In this document: piece after piece, positions 34,489 through 47,300 of the stretch
How positions within the stretch are numbered: position 1 is the first letter of the stretch
Layout of the letters: every line of letters begins with the position of its first letter
From: Laburnicola sp. R22_1
Lineage: Eukaryota > Ascomycota > Dothideomycetes > Pleosporales > Didymosphaeriaceae
NCBI GenBank assembly: GCA_014281115.1
Contig: JACONQ010000008.1
Location: 2,604,001 to 2,668,000, forward strand
Length of the DNA stretch: 64,000 bases
Direction: 5' to 3'
Made by a program: the position numbers and the translations under genes
Notes under the pieces: model-generated
What the model was told of the DNA's origin: nothing
The model's database searches: none
What the model saw: only the letters and a program-made list of their open reading frames with translations

Positions 34489-36352
34489 ACGTAGTTTACT
34501 AGCGAGTAACCTACACTAGTAAGCGCGTTACCTTTACTAAGACCCCACTATCACTAATAATACCATTATAATACAACCACCTACTATGTCTTCTAAGCCA
34601 TCTAATAAAGCTTGGTTACTTATTGCTATTAGAGCTATTAAACAAGACCTAAATCTTACAGAGCGAGCAGTAGCAGGGCTGTATAACGTTAATCGCAGAA
34701 CGCTCAATTAAAGACGCAACAGAACAACTACACAACGCGATAACTTACCTAAATTAAAGAATTTTACTCTTCTTAAGAAGCAGGCGCTTGTTAATTGTAT
34801 AATTAAGCTGGACACGCGTGGATTCCCTCCTATAAAGCTTATAATCCGCATAATGGCCGATTCACTACGTTTATAGAGAGGAAAGCCACCTGTTAGCATT
34901 AACTAGACAGACAGATTTATTAAGCGCAGACGTAAAGTTAAAACGCGTTAGTCTTAGTCATACAACAACTAGAGAGCATAATAGGAAGATCCTAAGATTA
35001 TAAACGCGTAGTTTAAGCTTATAGAGGGCATTAAAGTTAAGTACAGCATTACAAATAAGGACACCTATAACTTTAATGAATTAGGCTTCCTGATAGAGGT
35101 TATAGGGTCTCAGCTTATAGTTACAGCATTAGAGAGACGTGCGAAACCCAAATTAATATAGCCAGGCGACTACTAGTAAATTATAGTAATCTAGGGTATC
35201 TGTGCTACTAGATAGGCAATCCCTTCCTTTATTATCTACGCCGGCAAGCGTTATATCTCCATCTAGTACAAAGATGCGTTAATTCCTAGCGATTAGGTAA
35301 TTACTATTAGCGAGAATAGCTAAATAAACAATAAGCTTAGTATCGCGTAGTTAAAACACTTTAACGCGCATACAAAGGGACGCGCCAAAGGAACCTATTG
35401 GCTGCTAGTTATTAACAGCTATAAGAGCTATAACTTAATTAAGTTCTAGAATTACTATAAGGAATATAAGATTATTACTCTCTATATACTGCTATATTTA
35501 TTATACCTACTATAGCTGTTAGATGTGGGCTATTTCTCCCCGCTAAAAAAGGCATATAGTGCTGAGATCTTAGGCTTAGCGCGTTAGCTAATAACCTATA
35601 TTATAAAGATTAAGTTCCTCCTAGCCTTTAAAACTGCGTTTTTAAAGGTTTTCTCTGCAGAGACAATTAAGAGTGATTTTTGTGGTGCTGGGCTAGTCCT
35701 ATTAAATTCAGAGGAGGTGTTGCAGCACCTTAACATTCGTATTCGTACACCTAGTCTGCCCATTAAAGAACCTACTACCTAGGAGTCTAAAACACTAAGT
35801 AACCTACGCGAATTTAAGGCGCAATTAACACTAGTTCGCAAGAGAATTAGAGATCACTTTAATTTATTACTAACTTTAACTATACAGATGCTTAAGAAGC
35901 TTAAAAAAGGCGCTCTAAGTGCAATGCATAGTTAGGTACTAGTGTTAAATAAAATTGCAGACCTTCGCAAGACAATTAAGAAGACTACAAGGCGAAAATG
36001 GCGTAAAAGAAGGTATATTCAGCATTAGAGATCACTTATAGTAGCAGAGGGATCTTAGCTAGCCACTCCTAAGGATGCTAGTGGACAGAAGAAGGGTAAA
36101 CAGTTATTAGGTACTAGTCGCGCTGCAATAGGGCTATTAACTTAATAGCGTTGTGGCATCTATAGGCAACCTAGATATAATACGCAAATCTACTAGGAAG
36201 TTAAAGAGGAAGAATCTAAATTAGATGCATTAACTTAGTATATATTTTTAAGTAGTGTTGCGACGCAGTCTAATAATGAATAAAATAGTTTGGTGGGGTC
36301 TTGGCAAAGGTGGCGCGCTTACTAGTGTGGGTCACTCGCTAGTAAACCACGT
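34489..36352 (+). mobile_element. Fot1/pogo-type DNA transposon, copy 2
   Basis: 1864 bp between TA duplications (34487-34488 and 36353-36354). The terminal inverted repeats match copies 1 and 3, starting ACGTAGTTTACTAGCGAG and ending CTAGTAAACCACGT. RIP has changed it throughout. Confidence 0.95.
34586..36283 (+). pseudogene. Fot1/pogo transposase, copy 2 (dead)
   Basis: A 1698-bp frame starting MSSKPSNKAWLLIAI, with a psq-type helix-turn-helix followed by a DDE_1 domain and a basic, Lys/Arg-rich C-terminal third (KKTTRRK). The first catalytic block reads NFNELGF and the second LLVINSYKSYN, both with Asp replaced by Asn, and several stops interrupt the frame. The C-terminus SSVATQSNNE is intact. 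Confidence 0.9.
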
Positions 36353-36380
36353 TAATAATAATAATAATAATAATAATAAA
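36353..36380. repeat. short (TAA)n run
   Basis: About nine TAA units directly beside the right TA of Fot1/pogo copy 2. Confidence 0.85.
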
Positions 36381-37421
36381 ATAGACCTTTTAATAAAGAT
36401 AACCATTTTATTAATATACTTAATTATCTAACTATAATATATAACTATTAAGATTATGCTAGCTTATTACCTACTAACCCCTCTAAATATATATACTTTA
36501 CTAATAATACTAACACTAATAGTAATATACTAGATTATAAATACTATATTAGTATTACTAGTATAGAAGATAGATTAAAGTTAAATAAAGTCAAGGTTTA
36601 AGAATATATATAGTTTGTTAATACTATTAACTAAAAACTTAAAGTCTAGTAAAATATTATTATATTATTATTAATAACTGTATAACAAATTACTAACAAA
36701 TTAGAGAATAATTAAGTCTAGCTTTAAGAGTTTAAATAACTTAAGACTAGTTATAAAATATTAAAGTAATAGTTTATAATAAAGTTAGCGTTAGCTTACT
36801 AAATATCTTTTTAACCTTTTTTTAGTTTAAGTTAAAGTAGATTAAGATAGAAGGTTATTATATACTACTATATATAGTACCTAATTCTAATTAAAGACTA
36901 ACCTTGAACACCTTAATAATATAATAATAATTTAAATTTATTTACACCCTATTTATATCTTATAAGCTTCTAATCTATATAAAATTTACTTATATTATAT
37001 ATAGTATATCTAGCTTATTACTACTACTATTATTAGTTATTTACACTTATGTGCTAAATAAGCTATCTTAATAGTAATAATAGTAATAATAGTTAGAAGA
37101 ATCTTATAGATCTATATAACACTTTTACTACTTTATAGCTTATTAATAAATATCTTATTATTATTTTTTTGCGTCCCCTACTAGATTCTATTACTAATAA
37201 GGAGTAATTATATTTACTAGAGTAGAAATTTAACCTTATAGTCCTTTATAAACTAGATAAGCTACTAATCTAACTAGTATACTAGAACTACTTTATAAAT
37301 AGTTAAGTATACCTATCCTTTACACTAAATAAGTATTTTAATAGAATAGAACTCTAGCGTAGTTACTTTAATAGCCTTTTTAATAGTAATAGTAAGTACT
37401 TCTTTAGAAATAATATTAATA

Positions 37422-39208
37422 AGCTTGGCGACCTAGAAGCTGATCAGGCCTAGAAGCTGATCACCCCACCAAAACGCGCACCCCTCAGAAAAAGACGCGT
37501 ATTTTATCAACGCCTATTGTAGCTGCCACTCTATACACATGGATTAAAAAGTAGTATTAGCTGCTGCCCTCCCTGTAGTTGCGACACGTCTCTGAGCCCT
37601 AGGCCTAGAGTTCTGGGCCTCTGTAGCAGCAGCTTGATTAATTGCACGCTTGATACTCTCAACATCGGCAAATCTCTAATTGTGATTAATAGTAACCCGT
37701 TTACGCTTCCTCTAAGAGCTAGTAGCCTCTAGTTGATATTGTAGTCGAGAGATTTCTGATTCCTGCCTTGCTGCTTAACTATTGGCAATAGCTATTGCCT
37801 TGCTTGCTTTCTGGAGTAGTCAGCGCGTAGGTTTTGATAGATTTTCTGACCTTTCAATAGCTTTCTGAGCTGCGTACACATCCTGGGGTTTCTGAGGGGT
37901 GCGATAGAGCGTATCGGTCGCGCTGACGTCCTAAGGTAGGCGTTGTGGCGTTACTGGCCTGCCTATAACCTGTGAGGATTGAATCACCCGATTAGGATTG
38001 TAGGGAATAAAGCCAGCAGCGCGCTAGCTAGCCCGAATCACTTTCTCTAAGAGGCCTTCCTCTCTAGCTAGGTGGTAGTAGGAAATAAATCGCTCCTTCT
38101 TAATAGGCGCGGCGTCGTTGAGGCTCGCTAGGTCGCGTATTCGATTTCTATAGTTTGACTTAATAACTGAGAACCCTGATAGATCTAGTGGCTGTAGGAG
38201 GTGTGTTGAATGAGCTGGTAGAAATAGAAGGTGTACTCGAGCCTGCTTGCAAGCCCAGAGGAAATTAATATGCACGTGGCTACTATGCGCGTCGCAGAGA
38301 AGTAGTCGGTATTGACTACCTATAGGCGCTGTTCCTGGTAGAAAGAGCCGGCGCAACCACTTAAGGCCTATCTCCTGCGAGGTCCACCCATTCTCTGAGG
38401 TTGTATAGAGCCAATTTGGTATAGATGCTGGAAACCAGGTTGTCTGTAGGCTCTGGCCTTTGAATATAACGGCGCAGGGTAGCTTCCGCCCTGTAGCTAA
38501 TACAGCCTTAATTATTAAGACCCACTCGCGATTCTCTAGCGACTTAATGTAAGCCTTCTTTTTCTGGCTATTTGCAAGCACTCTGGAGTTGACACCTACA
38601 CTAAGGGCAATACTAGTCTTATTAATATTCTAGATATTCTCTGCCTGTATGCCCAGCCTGATTCTGACGCGCTTAAAGAGCTTAAGAAACGCGCGGATCT
38701 GTTCTGGAGTAGCTGCCTTAGCGCAACTAGTATCTAGCTTTCTCCCAATAACAGAGGCGACGCGTGGGTTGCGCTTAATAAAGTATAGTAGCCAGCGCTG
38801 GCCTAGAGGTTCGAGGTCGCCATTTATTTGAAGGATTTAGCTAGCCATTTCTCGCGCGCGCGCGTGTGAGGGAGGGTAGCCGTTTATATCCTGCTGAAGG
38901 ATCCAGTCTACTAAGAAGCTCTCTTGCTCCGGTGTCAACCGCTGCTGGTGTTGGTGAGTAGCCCGTCGGCTAGCTAAGCCATGGATACGGGTCGAGAGAG
39001 TAGACTGAGGGATGCCGTACGCCCGAGCAGCTGCGCGCTGGCTAGTATAAATGCCTGCATTCAAATCGTCAATAGCTAATTGTATAGCCTGCTCGCGTAC
39101 GTCCGTATTCATGAAGGGTGTTGATAGAAAACGCGTCTTTTCTGAGGGGTGCGCGTTTTGGTGGGGTGATCAGCTTCTAGGCCTGATCAGCTTCTAGGTC
39201 GCCAAGCT
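37422..39208 (-). mobile_element. pogo-like DNA transposon, lightly decayed
   Basis: 1787 bp, inserted at TA. Inverted repeats of about 80 bp start AGCTTGGCGACCTAGAAGCT and include CACCCCACCAAAACGCGC. Removing it leaves AATATTAATACCTAGATA, which matches the uninterrupted paralogue AATATTAATGCCTAGATA at about 57326-57343, confirming the boundaries. Composition is much closer to normal than its surroundings, so it arrived later than its host repeat. Confidence 0.93.
37514..39112 (-). pseudogene. pogo-like transposase (dead, 532 codons)
   Basis: One frame from MNTDVREQAIQLAI to about 37514. Residues 1-60 are a psq helix-turn-helix (AARAYGIPQSTLSTRI), then a CENP-B-type DNA-binding part, then a DDE_1 domain (LLCDAHSSHVHINF, HSTHLLQPLDLSGFS). 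At least six in-frame stops are visible, for example at 38837, near 38628 and at 38024; most are single C-to-T or G-to-A changes. The first catalytic block reads NINKTSI where NxDE is expected. The C-terminal tail is basic and probably coiled (QESEISRLQYQLEA). The rest reads clearly, so decay is recent. Confidence 0.9.
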
Positions 39209-39575
39209 TACCTAGATAGATAGTAGGGCATAGGCGTAGAGAGATAATAGTAGGAGATTTATTAAGAACAACCTTAATAAAGTAATAAAGTAATAATATA
39301 TTTAGTATGTATTACTCTTATTTTACTATTATAAGAAATAGTATATACCTATTAATATATTAACTTATATTATTTATAATAATCTAGATAGTAGTTTATA
39401 ACTTAGAATAGTAAAGAAAAAATAGCTTATAGCGTAGCTATACCAAAGTCTTATTTTTCTTAAAGTTCTAAGTAGTCTTTTTGTAAATTAACTTTGCATA
39501 TAAAAGCTATCTACCCTAAGACTACTAAGCTTGCTTAGTAGTTTAAACGTGCTTTTTATTATTATTACCTTTTTA

Positions 39576-39677
39576 CGCCTTTTTTAATTACTAAATAGGG
39601 GGCTTTGCTTTTTTATTATATTATTTAAGATAAAAGCCTTTCTTATCATACCCTAGGTAGATAAAATAACGCCACAT
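39576..39677 (-). repeat. terminal-motif repeat, copy 3
   Basis: Reverse copy of the shared 110-bp terminal motif at the right end of repeat R1 copy 1, ending CCTAGGTAGATAAAATAACG. Confidence 0.6.
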
Positions 39678-40156
39678 AATAAAGTTAGAATAAGTTAAAT
39701 TATTAGAAGGTTGCATAATATAATATAAGAATTCTTATTAGATTATAGAATAAAATAACGTCTAGTTAAGGGCCTATTATAATGTATCAAAGAAGGACTT
39801 TATTACGTTTAGAAGGTCTAAGATCTTTAGTAATTATTATATAGCTCTATAATAATAACTTAAAGAGCTTTAAGGTTGCCTACTTAATAACTATATTCTA
39901 TGCGTTAATTATTAAGACTTAGAGAGCTATTTTACGCAACTTATAAAGATAGAGAATATACTTTAGTAAAAATTAAATATAGCCTATATCTATATTACTA
40001 AGCTTAGAGACTAGCTACTAGTATATATTATACTATATAGTTAGCCCTATAATATTTAATAATTTATAGATTTTAATTAGCCTATTCTATTTATTAAGTA
40101 ACTACTAAATATTAAGATTTGCTATATACCTACTAACAATCTATTAGTTAATTCTA

Positions 40157-41153
40157 TTGTGGGATAATAAAAAAATAATGTTTTTTAGTTCTTTTTTAAA
40201 GCTTACAACAATATATTGAACTAATTATTAAAAATTTTATTTTTATACATTGTAGAGAACATATAGTAGTCTTAGGTAATCTATTAAAATTTGCTTAGTA
40301 ATCATAAACTAGATATATAGAGGAGCCTAAACATAGGGGTTTTAAAACCTCTATTTTAAAACCCCTATAACTTTTTTAGACGTATAAAAAAAGCTATTTT
40401 TATATATATAAAGACTACAGTTTAGTATACTCTTATATTAAAACTTTAGTATAGGTTGTCTTTCTAAATATTTTTTATCTAAGGTTTTTATTTTTTCCTA
40501 CTAAAAGTATACTTAAAAAACTAAAGAAATACTATTTTTAAAAACTATAGCTATTAAGCTATAAGTTTTTCGTAGTTAGGTTACCTAGTAAATAACCTTA
40601 TATTAAAATTATAGACTATAGGAATACGTAATAGAAAAGCTATAGGGCCTTATACTATATAGAAAATTAAAGTTTAAATAATATATTAAAAATAACTTTA
40701 ATACTATAATTTTTCTACCTTAATAATGTTTATTAGCCTTTTGGCTATTAGGTAATACTATTTATACTTAATTAGATTATAAAATAAAAATTATAAAGCT
40801 AAAAATAGAGAAGGTAAATAATTAAATATTAAAAGTAATTTTAGGAAATAACCTATACTAAAAATTTCTATATAGATAGATATTATTAATAACTAGATTA
40901 TATTTAACTATAAAGAGATTTTATATCCTAGTAAACAAGTTTTTAAATTTAAATTTTCGATTTGTCAAATTCTTATGTTTAAGGATAAAAGTCTCTTTTA
41001 CGCTAATTAGTCAGCATTGCATAAGCATGCCTTATTAAACCTACTAATTTTCCCTATTATATATAAAAATTCTATAATTCTTCTATTATTAAATATGGAA
41101 GTTATTATATCCTAAAAGGGTATAAAAACATTAGTTTTTTTGTCACCCCACTG
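40157..41153. mobile_element. Tc1/mariner-like DNA transposon relic
   Basis: About 1.0 kb between TA dinucleotides. The ends are inverted: TTGTGGGATAATAAAAAAA on the left against CAGTGGGGTGACAAAAAAA as the reverse complement of the right, differing mainly by RIP-type transitions. The size fits Tc1/mariner. The interior is too mutated to read a transposase or its strand with confidence. Confidence 0.65.
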
Positions 41154-41299
41154 TATAGCTAAGAGAACTTTTTAACTTTACTATTTCTTTAGTTTTATTA
41201 GCTAGAACTATATTAAAAAGCTAGAAATAAATAGTTTTTTAATTTCTAATAGTTACTTCTATATATATACTACTGTTCTAATAGTTAGAAACTCATTAT

Positions 41300-41395
41300 T
41301 TATGGTTTTTTGCGACTAAGAGGTTTCTAATAAAAATATTATAATAATAGCAGTTATTCCTTCTGCGTTATAGACACATAAAAGCGTTTTAAGGT
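41300..41395 (+). repeat. dispersed repeat block, second copy
   Basis: GCGACTAAGAGGTTTCTAAT and AAAAATATTATAATAATAGC match the blocks at about 2360 and 58225. The right edge continues TTTTAAGGTGTTAATAAAAA. Confidence 0.5.
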
Positions 41396-41937
41396 GTTAA
41401 TAAAAAGAGTGACTATTTATTTATAGCCTAATTAGATTATTATTTAAAAAGTGAAACTACTACAAATTAAAAAGTACTATAATCTATTCTATTACTAATA
41501 GTATAAAATAACTTTATATACATAAAATGTTCTATAGAATCGGCTCTATATTCTAGAATAAAAAAGTTAGTTAAAAAGTATAATAGGTAATTAGTTATAG
41601 CTATATTAACTTTTTACATTTAGTGTTCCTAGCTAAGAAACTAGTGTTTTCGATGTTACTAGGGCTATAACTATTTAATAAATGATAAATATATATTTTC
41701 TATTAACCTTTAGTAAGGAAATATAAGATTTTGCTTTAGAAAGATTTTATTTATATATATAATAGTAGTACTAGTAGGGAGAAGGACTTAGAGACTTTAA
41801 TAAAAATTATTCTAAAGCATTTTTATATATAGTTTTTAAACCTTTATATCTCTATAACTAGACTAGCTATAATAATAATAAATATGCTATTTTAAAGAGA
41901 AAATGAACAGGGACTTTTCATAAATTTTTATAATTAC

Positions 41938-42075
41938 GTAATTAATTACGTGGCAGAGGTAGGGGTTGTAGAGAGTATTGCAAGCGTGGCGAGCGTGGAA
42001 TATAAGTACCAGGGTCCTAGTAAACCCTAATATAGATTTCGCTATATGCGCAATGTTTGGAGCGTAGAAAAAGTA
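41938..42075. other. short GC-normal islet in AT-rich DNA
   Basis: About 140 bp with CpG and TpG still present (GGCAGAGGTAGGGGTTG, GGCGAGCGTGG), flanked on the left by the palindrome ACGTAATTAATTACGT. It may be a short late insertion, such as a solo LTR or small non-autonomous element, that escaped RIP. No ends could be fixed. Confidence 0.35.
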
Positions 42076-43911
42076 TATAATAAAGAAAAATAAGCTAGAA
42101 TCTTAGATTTAGTAAGCAAAGTAGATAAGCTTACTATATAAAAAGGAGACTAAAAGGCTAAACTATATATATACTTATAAAAAAAGTAAGGCTAAAATAG
42201 TACTACTTATATAATTATAAATATATAATTATACTTAGTTAGAGCCTTATTATTATAATATACTTCTTAGGTAGACTGTGTAAGTAGCGTGCCTACTTAT
42301 ATAATAAGACTTAAAATAATTTTACTTTTAATTAGTTTATAAGTTAAGTACCTAACTAAGTAACTAATTATTTATAATAGTATATTTTCTTAAGTGTTTA
42401 TAGTTCTATAAGCCTATAATAGCTTTTTATTAATAATAAACTCTACTTATCTACTCTTTATCTCCTCTCTTAGTTTGTTTAGTTAGTTTTTTTATAGGTG
42501 TAAGTTAATTATTTCTATCTTTTATTTTTTACTTAATAATTATTAACTCCTAATTAGAATATATATAATATACTAATTTATAAGTCTATAAAGTTTTAAG
42601 TAAAACTTAATTAAGAGAAGCTTAAGTGTAAGACTAAAGAATTATAAGAATAAATTACTTAACTTTCTCTTGTAATACACCACTCTAGTTGCCTATCAAA
42701 TTAGGCTTATAGTAAAGACTTTACTAATTCTTTAAGTATATATATAATATTTAAAACAAAGGTGTTAAAATAAAAATACGCTTAAACTATAATACCTAAG
42801 TAATTTAAGCCTATTAAGGAGTTTCCTAATCTTATAAAAAAATCCTAAAATTAAAAGATAATAATTAAGTTACCTTTATAGCTAAACGTTTACGTAAATC
42901 TAAGTTTATAATTAATTCTAAAACCTTTATAAATAAAAAGAATAAGAATAATAAGCTTAGTTTAGCTTCTACTTAAATATATAGCTTTAAGCATAGGTAT
43001 CTATATATTAGGTATCTTTATTATAGTCTTATTAGTAGCTTAGATAGTAGTTATTTTAAGAATATATTAAGTAAATACTTAAATATCTATTATTATTATT
43101 ACGCGTCTAGTTATATATATAAGTCTTTATATGTAGCGTTAAATTAACTACCTAGGGATAGCACAACAAAGACTTTTATCTCAAATAACATGATAAGAAA
43201 AGCAGAGCCCTCTGCTTAGTAATTAAAAAGGGCGTGAAGTCTTTATATAAAAATCTAATTCTCTTTAGTAATTTTTTTACTAATATTCTCTAGATCTAAA
43301 AAGCTTAATAAAAAAGCGTGCTAGACTATTTAGCGTTAGTTAAATAATAATTTAGTATATAATTATATATATTTTATTAATTATTTATTAATCTGCGTAG
43401 TATTAATCTTCTTACCCTAATCTTATAAAGCATCTTAAAGATTACTTTAAAATATATTTAAGTAAAAATAAATAAAGAAGAGTAGTACTTTATCTTTTAA
43501 TTTCTTTTTAGGTAAGGATAGTAAGCACTAGTCTTCTATAGAAGATTATAGCGCTATTACACTAGTTAAGGATACCTTTATAGATTAGATTAATTTTACT
43601 TAATTAGGTCTACCTAATTAAGCGCTTTTATTTTATAATATAAATTATTATATATTAATACTTAATTACATTTTATGGAATTAGAATCTTTAGTATAGTA
43701 CTACTTAGACTAGTATAAGTGCGCTATAAGGTTATATAATTGCAAATTAGTTAATTAACTAACTTTCTAATTAGTGTATTAATATTTCTATAGCTATAAT
43801 TAATGCGTAGTAATCTACTTAGCTTACTAGTAGTTATAATTTATTTTAGCTACCTACTTATACTCTATACTAGTTTGCTTAGACTTACTTATTAAAAGAT
43901 TAAATTGCTTA
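42076..43911. other. AT-rich RIP'd DNA
   Basis: No reading frame or family recognised, apart from a forward copy of the terminal motif at about 43136-43235. Confidence 0.6.
43136..43235 (+). repeat. terminal-motif repeat, copy 4
   Basis: Forward copy: GTAGCGTTAAATTAACTACC, then CTAGGGATAGCACAACAAAG, TCTCAAATAACATGATAA and CTGCTTAGTAATTAAAAAGG. Confidence 0.6.
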
Positions 43912-44133
43912 TATTATTAGGGATTGCCGCCTATTAGCCTATTAGACCTCTAATTGGCCTGACGTTAATCCGACCCAGTTGGCCTAATGTTGATCCGGCC
44001 CCGCGCGCTAGTCCTAATTAGATAGTACTAGCGCGCCCTTAGGGCTACTGCCATATAGGTAGTATGCGGCACCTAGTATCTTTATTATAGCAATTTAACC
44101 TATTTAATAGTTAAGCATAATTGCTCTCTTATA
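43912..44133 (+). repeat. Gypsy-D LTR 1
   Basis: 222 bp. The core TAGATAGTACTAGCGCGCCC is shared by all three LTRs. It keeps several CpG words (CGACCC, GGCCCCGCGCGC). Confidence 0.85.
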
Positions 44134-44399
44134 TTATACTAGATTACTAAAAAGCATGCTTACAATAGAGCATAAGCTATAATAGGCTTTTTAACTAACC
44201 TATAACTTATAATAATATATATTACGCTTTTATAATAAAAGGGACTGCACCTAAGATAGTGCATAGCTAGGCTTAACAATCCTAAACTTTTAGTTAAGTC
44301 CTATAATACTACTAGTATTACTACTAATAAGATAGCAAACTATAGTATTCCTAGCGGACAACGTATAAGCAGAATAGCTATCTTGCCTAATATAGATTT

Positions 44400-47300
44400 A
44401 GCAACTTAGTATTTAACTTTTAGAACTACCCTACAGATTCCTGCCACGCCCCGCATTATAGATAACTTAGATAAAGAGAATTTAGATATATTTAATAGCG
44501 TAGAAGGAAAGCGCGTAATAGTAGATAATTAGTTAATAGAGATTTCTACAAAGTCTATAGATAGAGTAAGTTATTCTAAATTATTAGTAGATAGTCTATT
44601 ATAAGGGTGGCATTATAGCTTAAGTAGAAAGTCTATTTTTAAAGTTATTAAACAACCTATAAAGAATACCTATCTTTAACTTATATATAATAACAATACT
44701 AATACACCCTTACTATATTTTAAAGTTCTTTACGTGCCTACTAAGAGTGCTAAACTATAATAGAAAATAGTAGTAAATATTTGCAATAGCAACTTACTAT
44801 AAAAGGTCACTTTTATTTATAAATAGTCTACTATATTATTTGACCATTTTATTAAGTATACAAATAGCGCTATAGAACTTAAAGAAGAGGTCTATTAGAA
44901 ACTATAGTAGGAGGAGGAGCTTATAGAAGAAATTATACGCATTTTTAATCTTATAAAGACTATGCGACTATTCTTACTAAAAATAGAGTATAACTTATAA
45001 GTTAAATTATACTACTTAGACTAGTGCAAAACTTAAGTCTAGAAGGCCCTTACTTATATAAATTAACTAAAAGAGTTAAAGGAGCTATATCGCGTCTATA
45101 GTAAGGTTTAAGAATAGAAGGTTATAGAGTTAGAAAAATAACTTAAGATAATAATATTAGTACTACTAGATATTCCTCTACACGTTTAGTAAGATTTAAT
45201 ACCTAAAGACCTTAAGGTTATCTAATAATGCTATGCTTAGATATATACTATATTACAAGTAAATACTTTATATTCTCTAGCTATAGCAAATGTGGCCTAT
45301 AATACTTAAGCTACTACGCTGGGTAGTTAATCTATTTTAGTCTTAATAGGTATTAGGTAGGCATCTGGACATTACTTACGCGAGCCTAATAAGTTTAAAG
45401 AATTTAATAATTATAAGAACTATAAGCTATAGAAGAGTTCTATATAGTCTTATTTAAGTGTATACAACTATATCTTTACTATAGAATACACTAAGATAGA
45501 ATTTATCTTTAATTATACTCTAGATATTGCTTACTAGTAATTAGAATATTAAATGGAATTTAATAAGCTAGGAGCTTTCTAGTCTACTAAGAACATATTC
45601 GAGATATTAAACTGCAGCTATATAGCTACAGACCCTATAGGCAAAGCTTATATAGCTATATAGAGCGATTAACTAAAGATTAGAGATAGGAAGAGTTTTA
45701 AAGGGTGGTTATCCTAATTTACAATTGTAACTGTGCCTATTAACGTGCTAGACTAGTAGAAAATTATTACGGCCATCTAACTCTTAAAGCTATCTTGCTT
45801 AAAAGCTAACAAACAATAGTTAAATAGTAATTTATAGACTATATTTATTAAGAAGATATATTATTAAGCTATAATCTTAAAGCTGTAGAGTCCCGCCTAG
45901 CGGCAAACTAATAATAATAGTAGTAATTAAGGTAGTTATACTAGAAAAGGCAGTTGCGGTAGAAATAATATAAGTGGCAATATCTTAGGCCACACTAACG
46001 CCTAGGTAAAGTTACTTATAAATAAAGGGCACTATACTAAGTGTAGTAAAAAGGGTCACTATTATAAAAATAATAACGCCTTATATAAGGGCAAGCCATA
46101 ATAGCTAGTAAATAAAATTAAGGCCCTTATTAACGCGGGTCTTGCTGCGGTTAATATGCAACCCTTATTACTAGTCCCCACCTCTTTAACTAGAATTAAC
46201 CTATTAGAAAACTAAATGTCCCTACTAAAAATCATTAGTAAAAATATTAAGAGTTATTACTAAAACTTATACGTAAGATTAGGGAGCTAGAGCTTTAACT
46301 AACGCGTTAGTCCTCCTAGTCCTAACAAGTAGTTAAGCTTTGCACTAATTTAATTAATAAGGGTTAGCTATTAGTTTATAGTGCTTAGTTTGTGTTTAAA
46401 TATTAACTATAGGTAGCTAGTAGCGCAAAGGTCACTATTAATAAACTTAACTAACTCTAAGGCAACTAATACCTATATAAGTGTTACGTGTGTCTTAAAA
46501 TATAGACTATAGATAATAACACTCAAACACCTAGTTTGCCTGCAACTAGAAAATATAGTTACAAAGTAGGTACTTATAAAAGCAGCTCTGCTGCTTATTT
46601 ACTATAGGGACTACTTTAGTAAGAAGCTTACATACATTATAAACATGACTAGATTTAATATTATCTTTAGCATATTATAGTTAAGCGCTCATAACCCAAA
46701 TATTAACTAGACAAAGAAGACTATAACTTTTAACAAGCTCTTTTATATAGGTAACTATTATATAAAGGTCTTTCTATTATTATCTCTAGTAAGGGCTATT
46801 AATAACAACTCCTAAAACCAAAGGTACCTAACCCCATATATATTAGAATAGATATTAAAGTTGTCTCTAGGTATACCGCGTTGCTAATAGCGTTATAACT
46901 TAACTATAGTGCTATTTAGTTATATCTAGAATATTTTAAAAAGCTAGAACAGACTAAGGATAGCTTAGACTCTAAAGAACCCAATAACGCTACTATTATT
47001 AGAGCTTTTATTAAATATGTCTAGCGTAAGAAAGAATTTCCAAACACTATTATTTCTAACTACAGCGCCTAATTTACATCCTACTTCTGGCAAGAGCTAT
47101 ATAAAAGCATGGGTATATAACCTATACTTACTACTACTTTTTACTTAGAAGGTAATAGTTAAACCAAGATTATAAATACCATCTTAAAAGCGTATTTGCG
47201 CTATTATATTAACTATACGCAAAATAACTAGATTAACTAGTTACCTATTATCTAGCTAGCTATAAACTATAAGAAAAACATATCTACTAGCGTTGCACCC

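Larger units (their letters stand above)
36795..39677. repeat. dispersed repeat R1, copy 1 (split by a nested transposon)
   Basis: The parts at 36795-37421 and 39209-39677 are collinear with copies at about 55130-56275 and 56670-57870. Shared landmarks are CTAAATATCTTTTTAACC, a GATCTATATAACRC block, a TTAACCTTATAGTCCTTT block and the terminal motif at the right end. No protein could be read; many stops. The transposon at 37422-39208 interrupts it. Confidence 0.75.

Noticed and set aside
34708..34899. 63-aa minus-strand frame
   Set aside because: Antisense of the Fot1/pogo copy 2 transposase.
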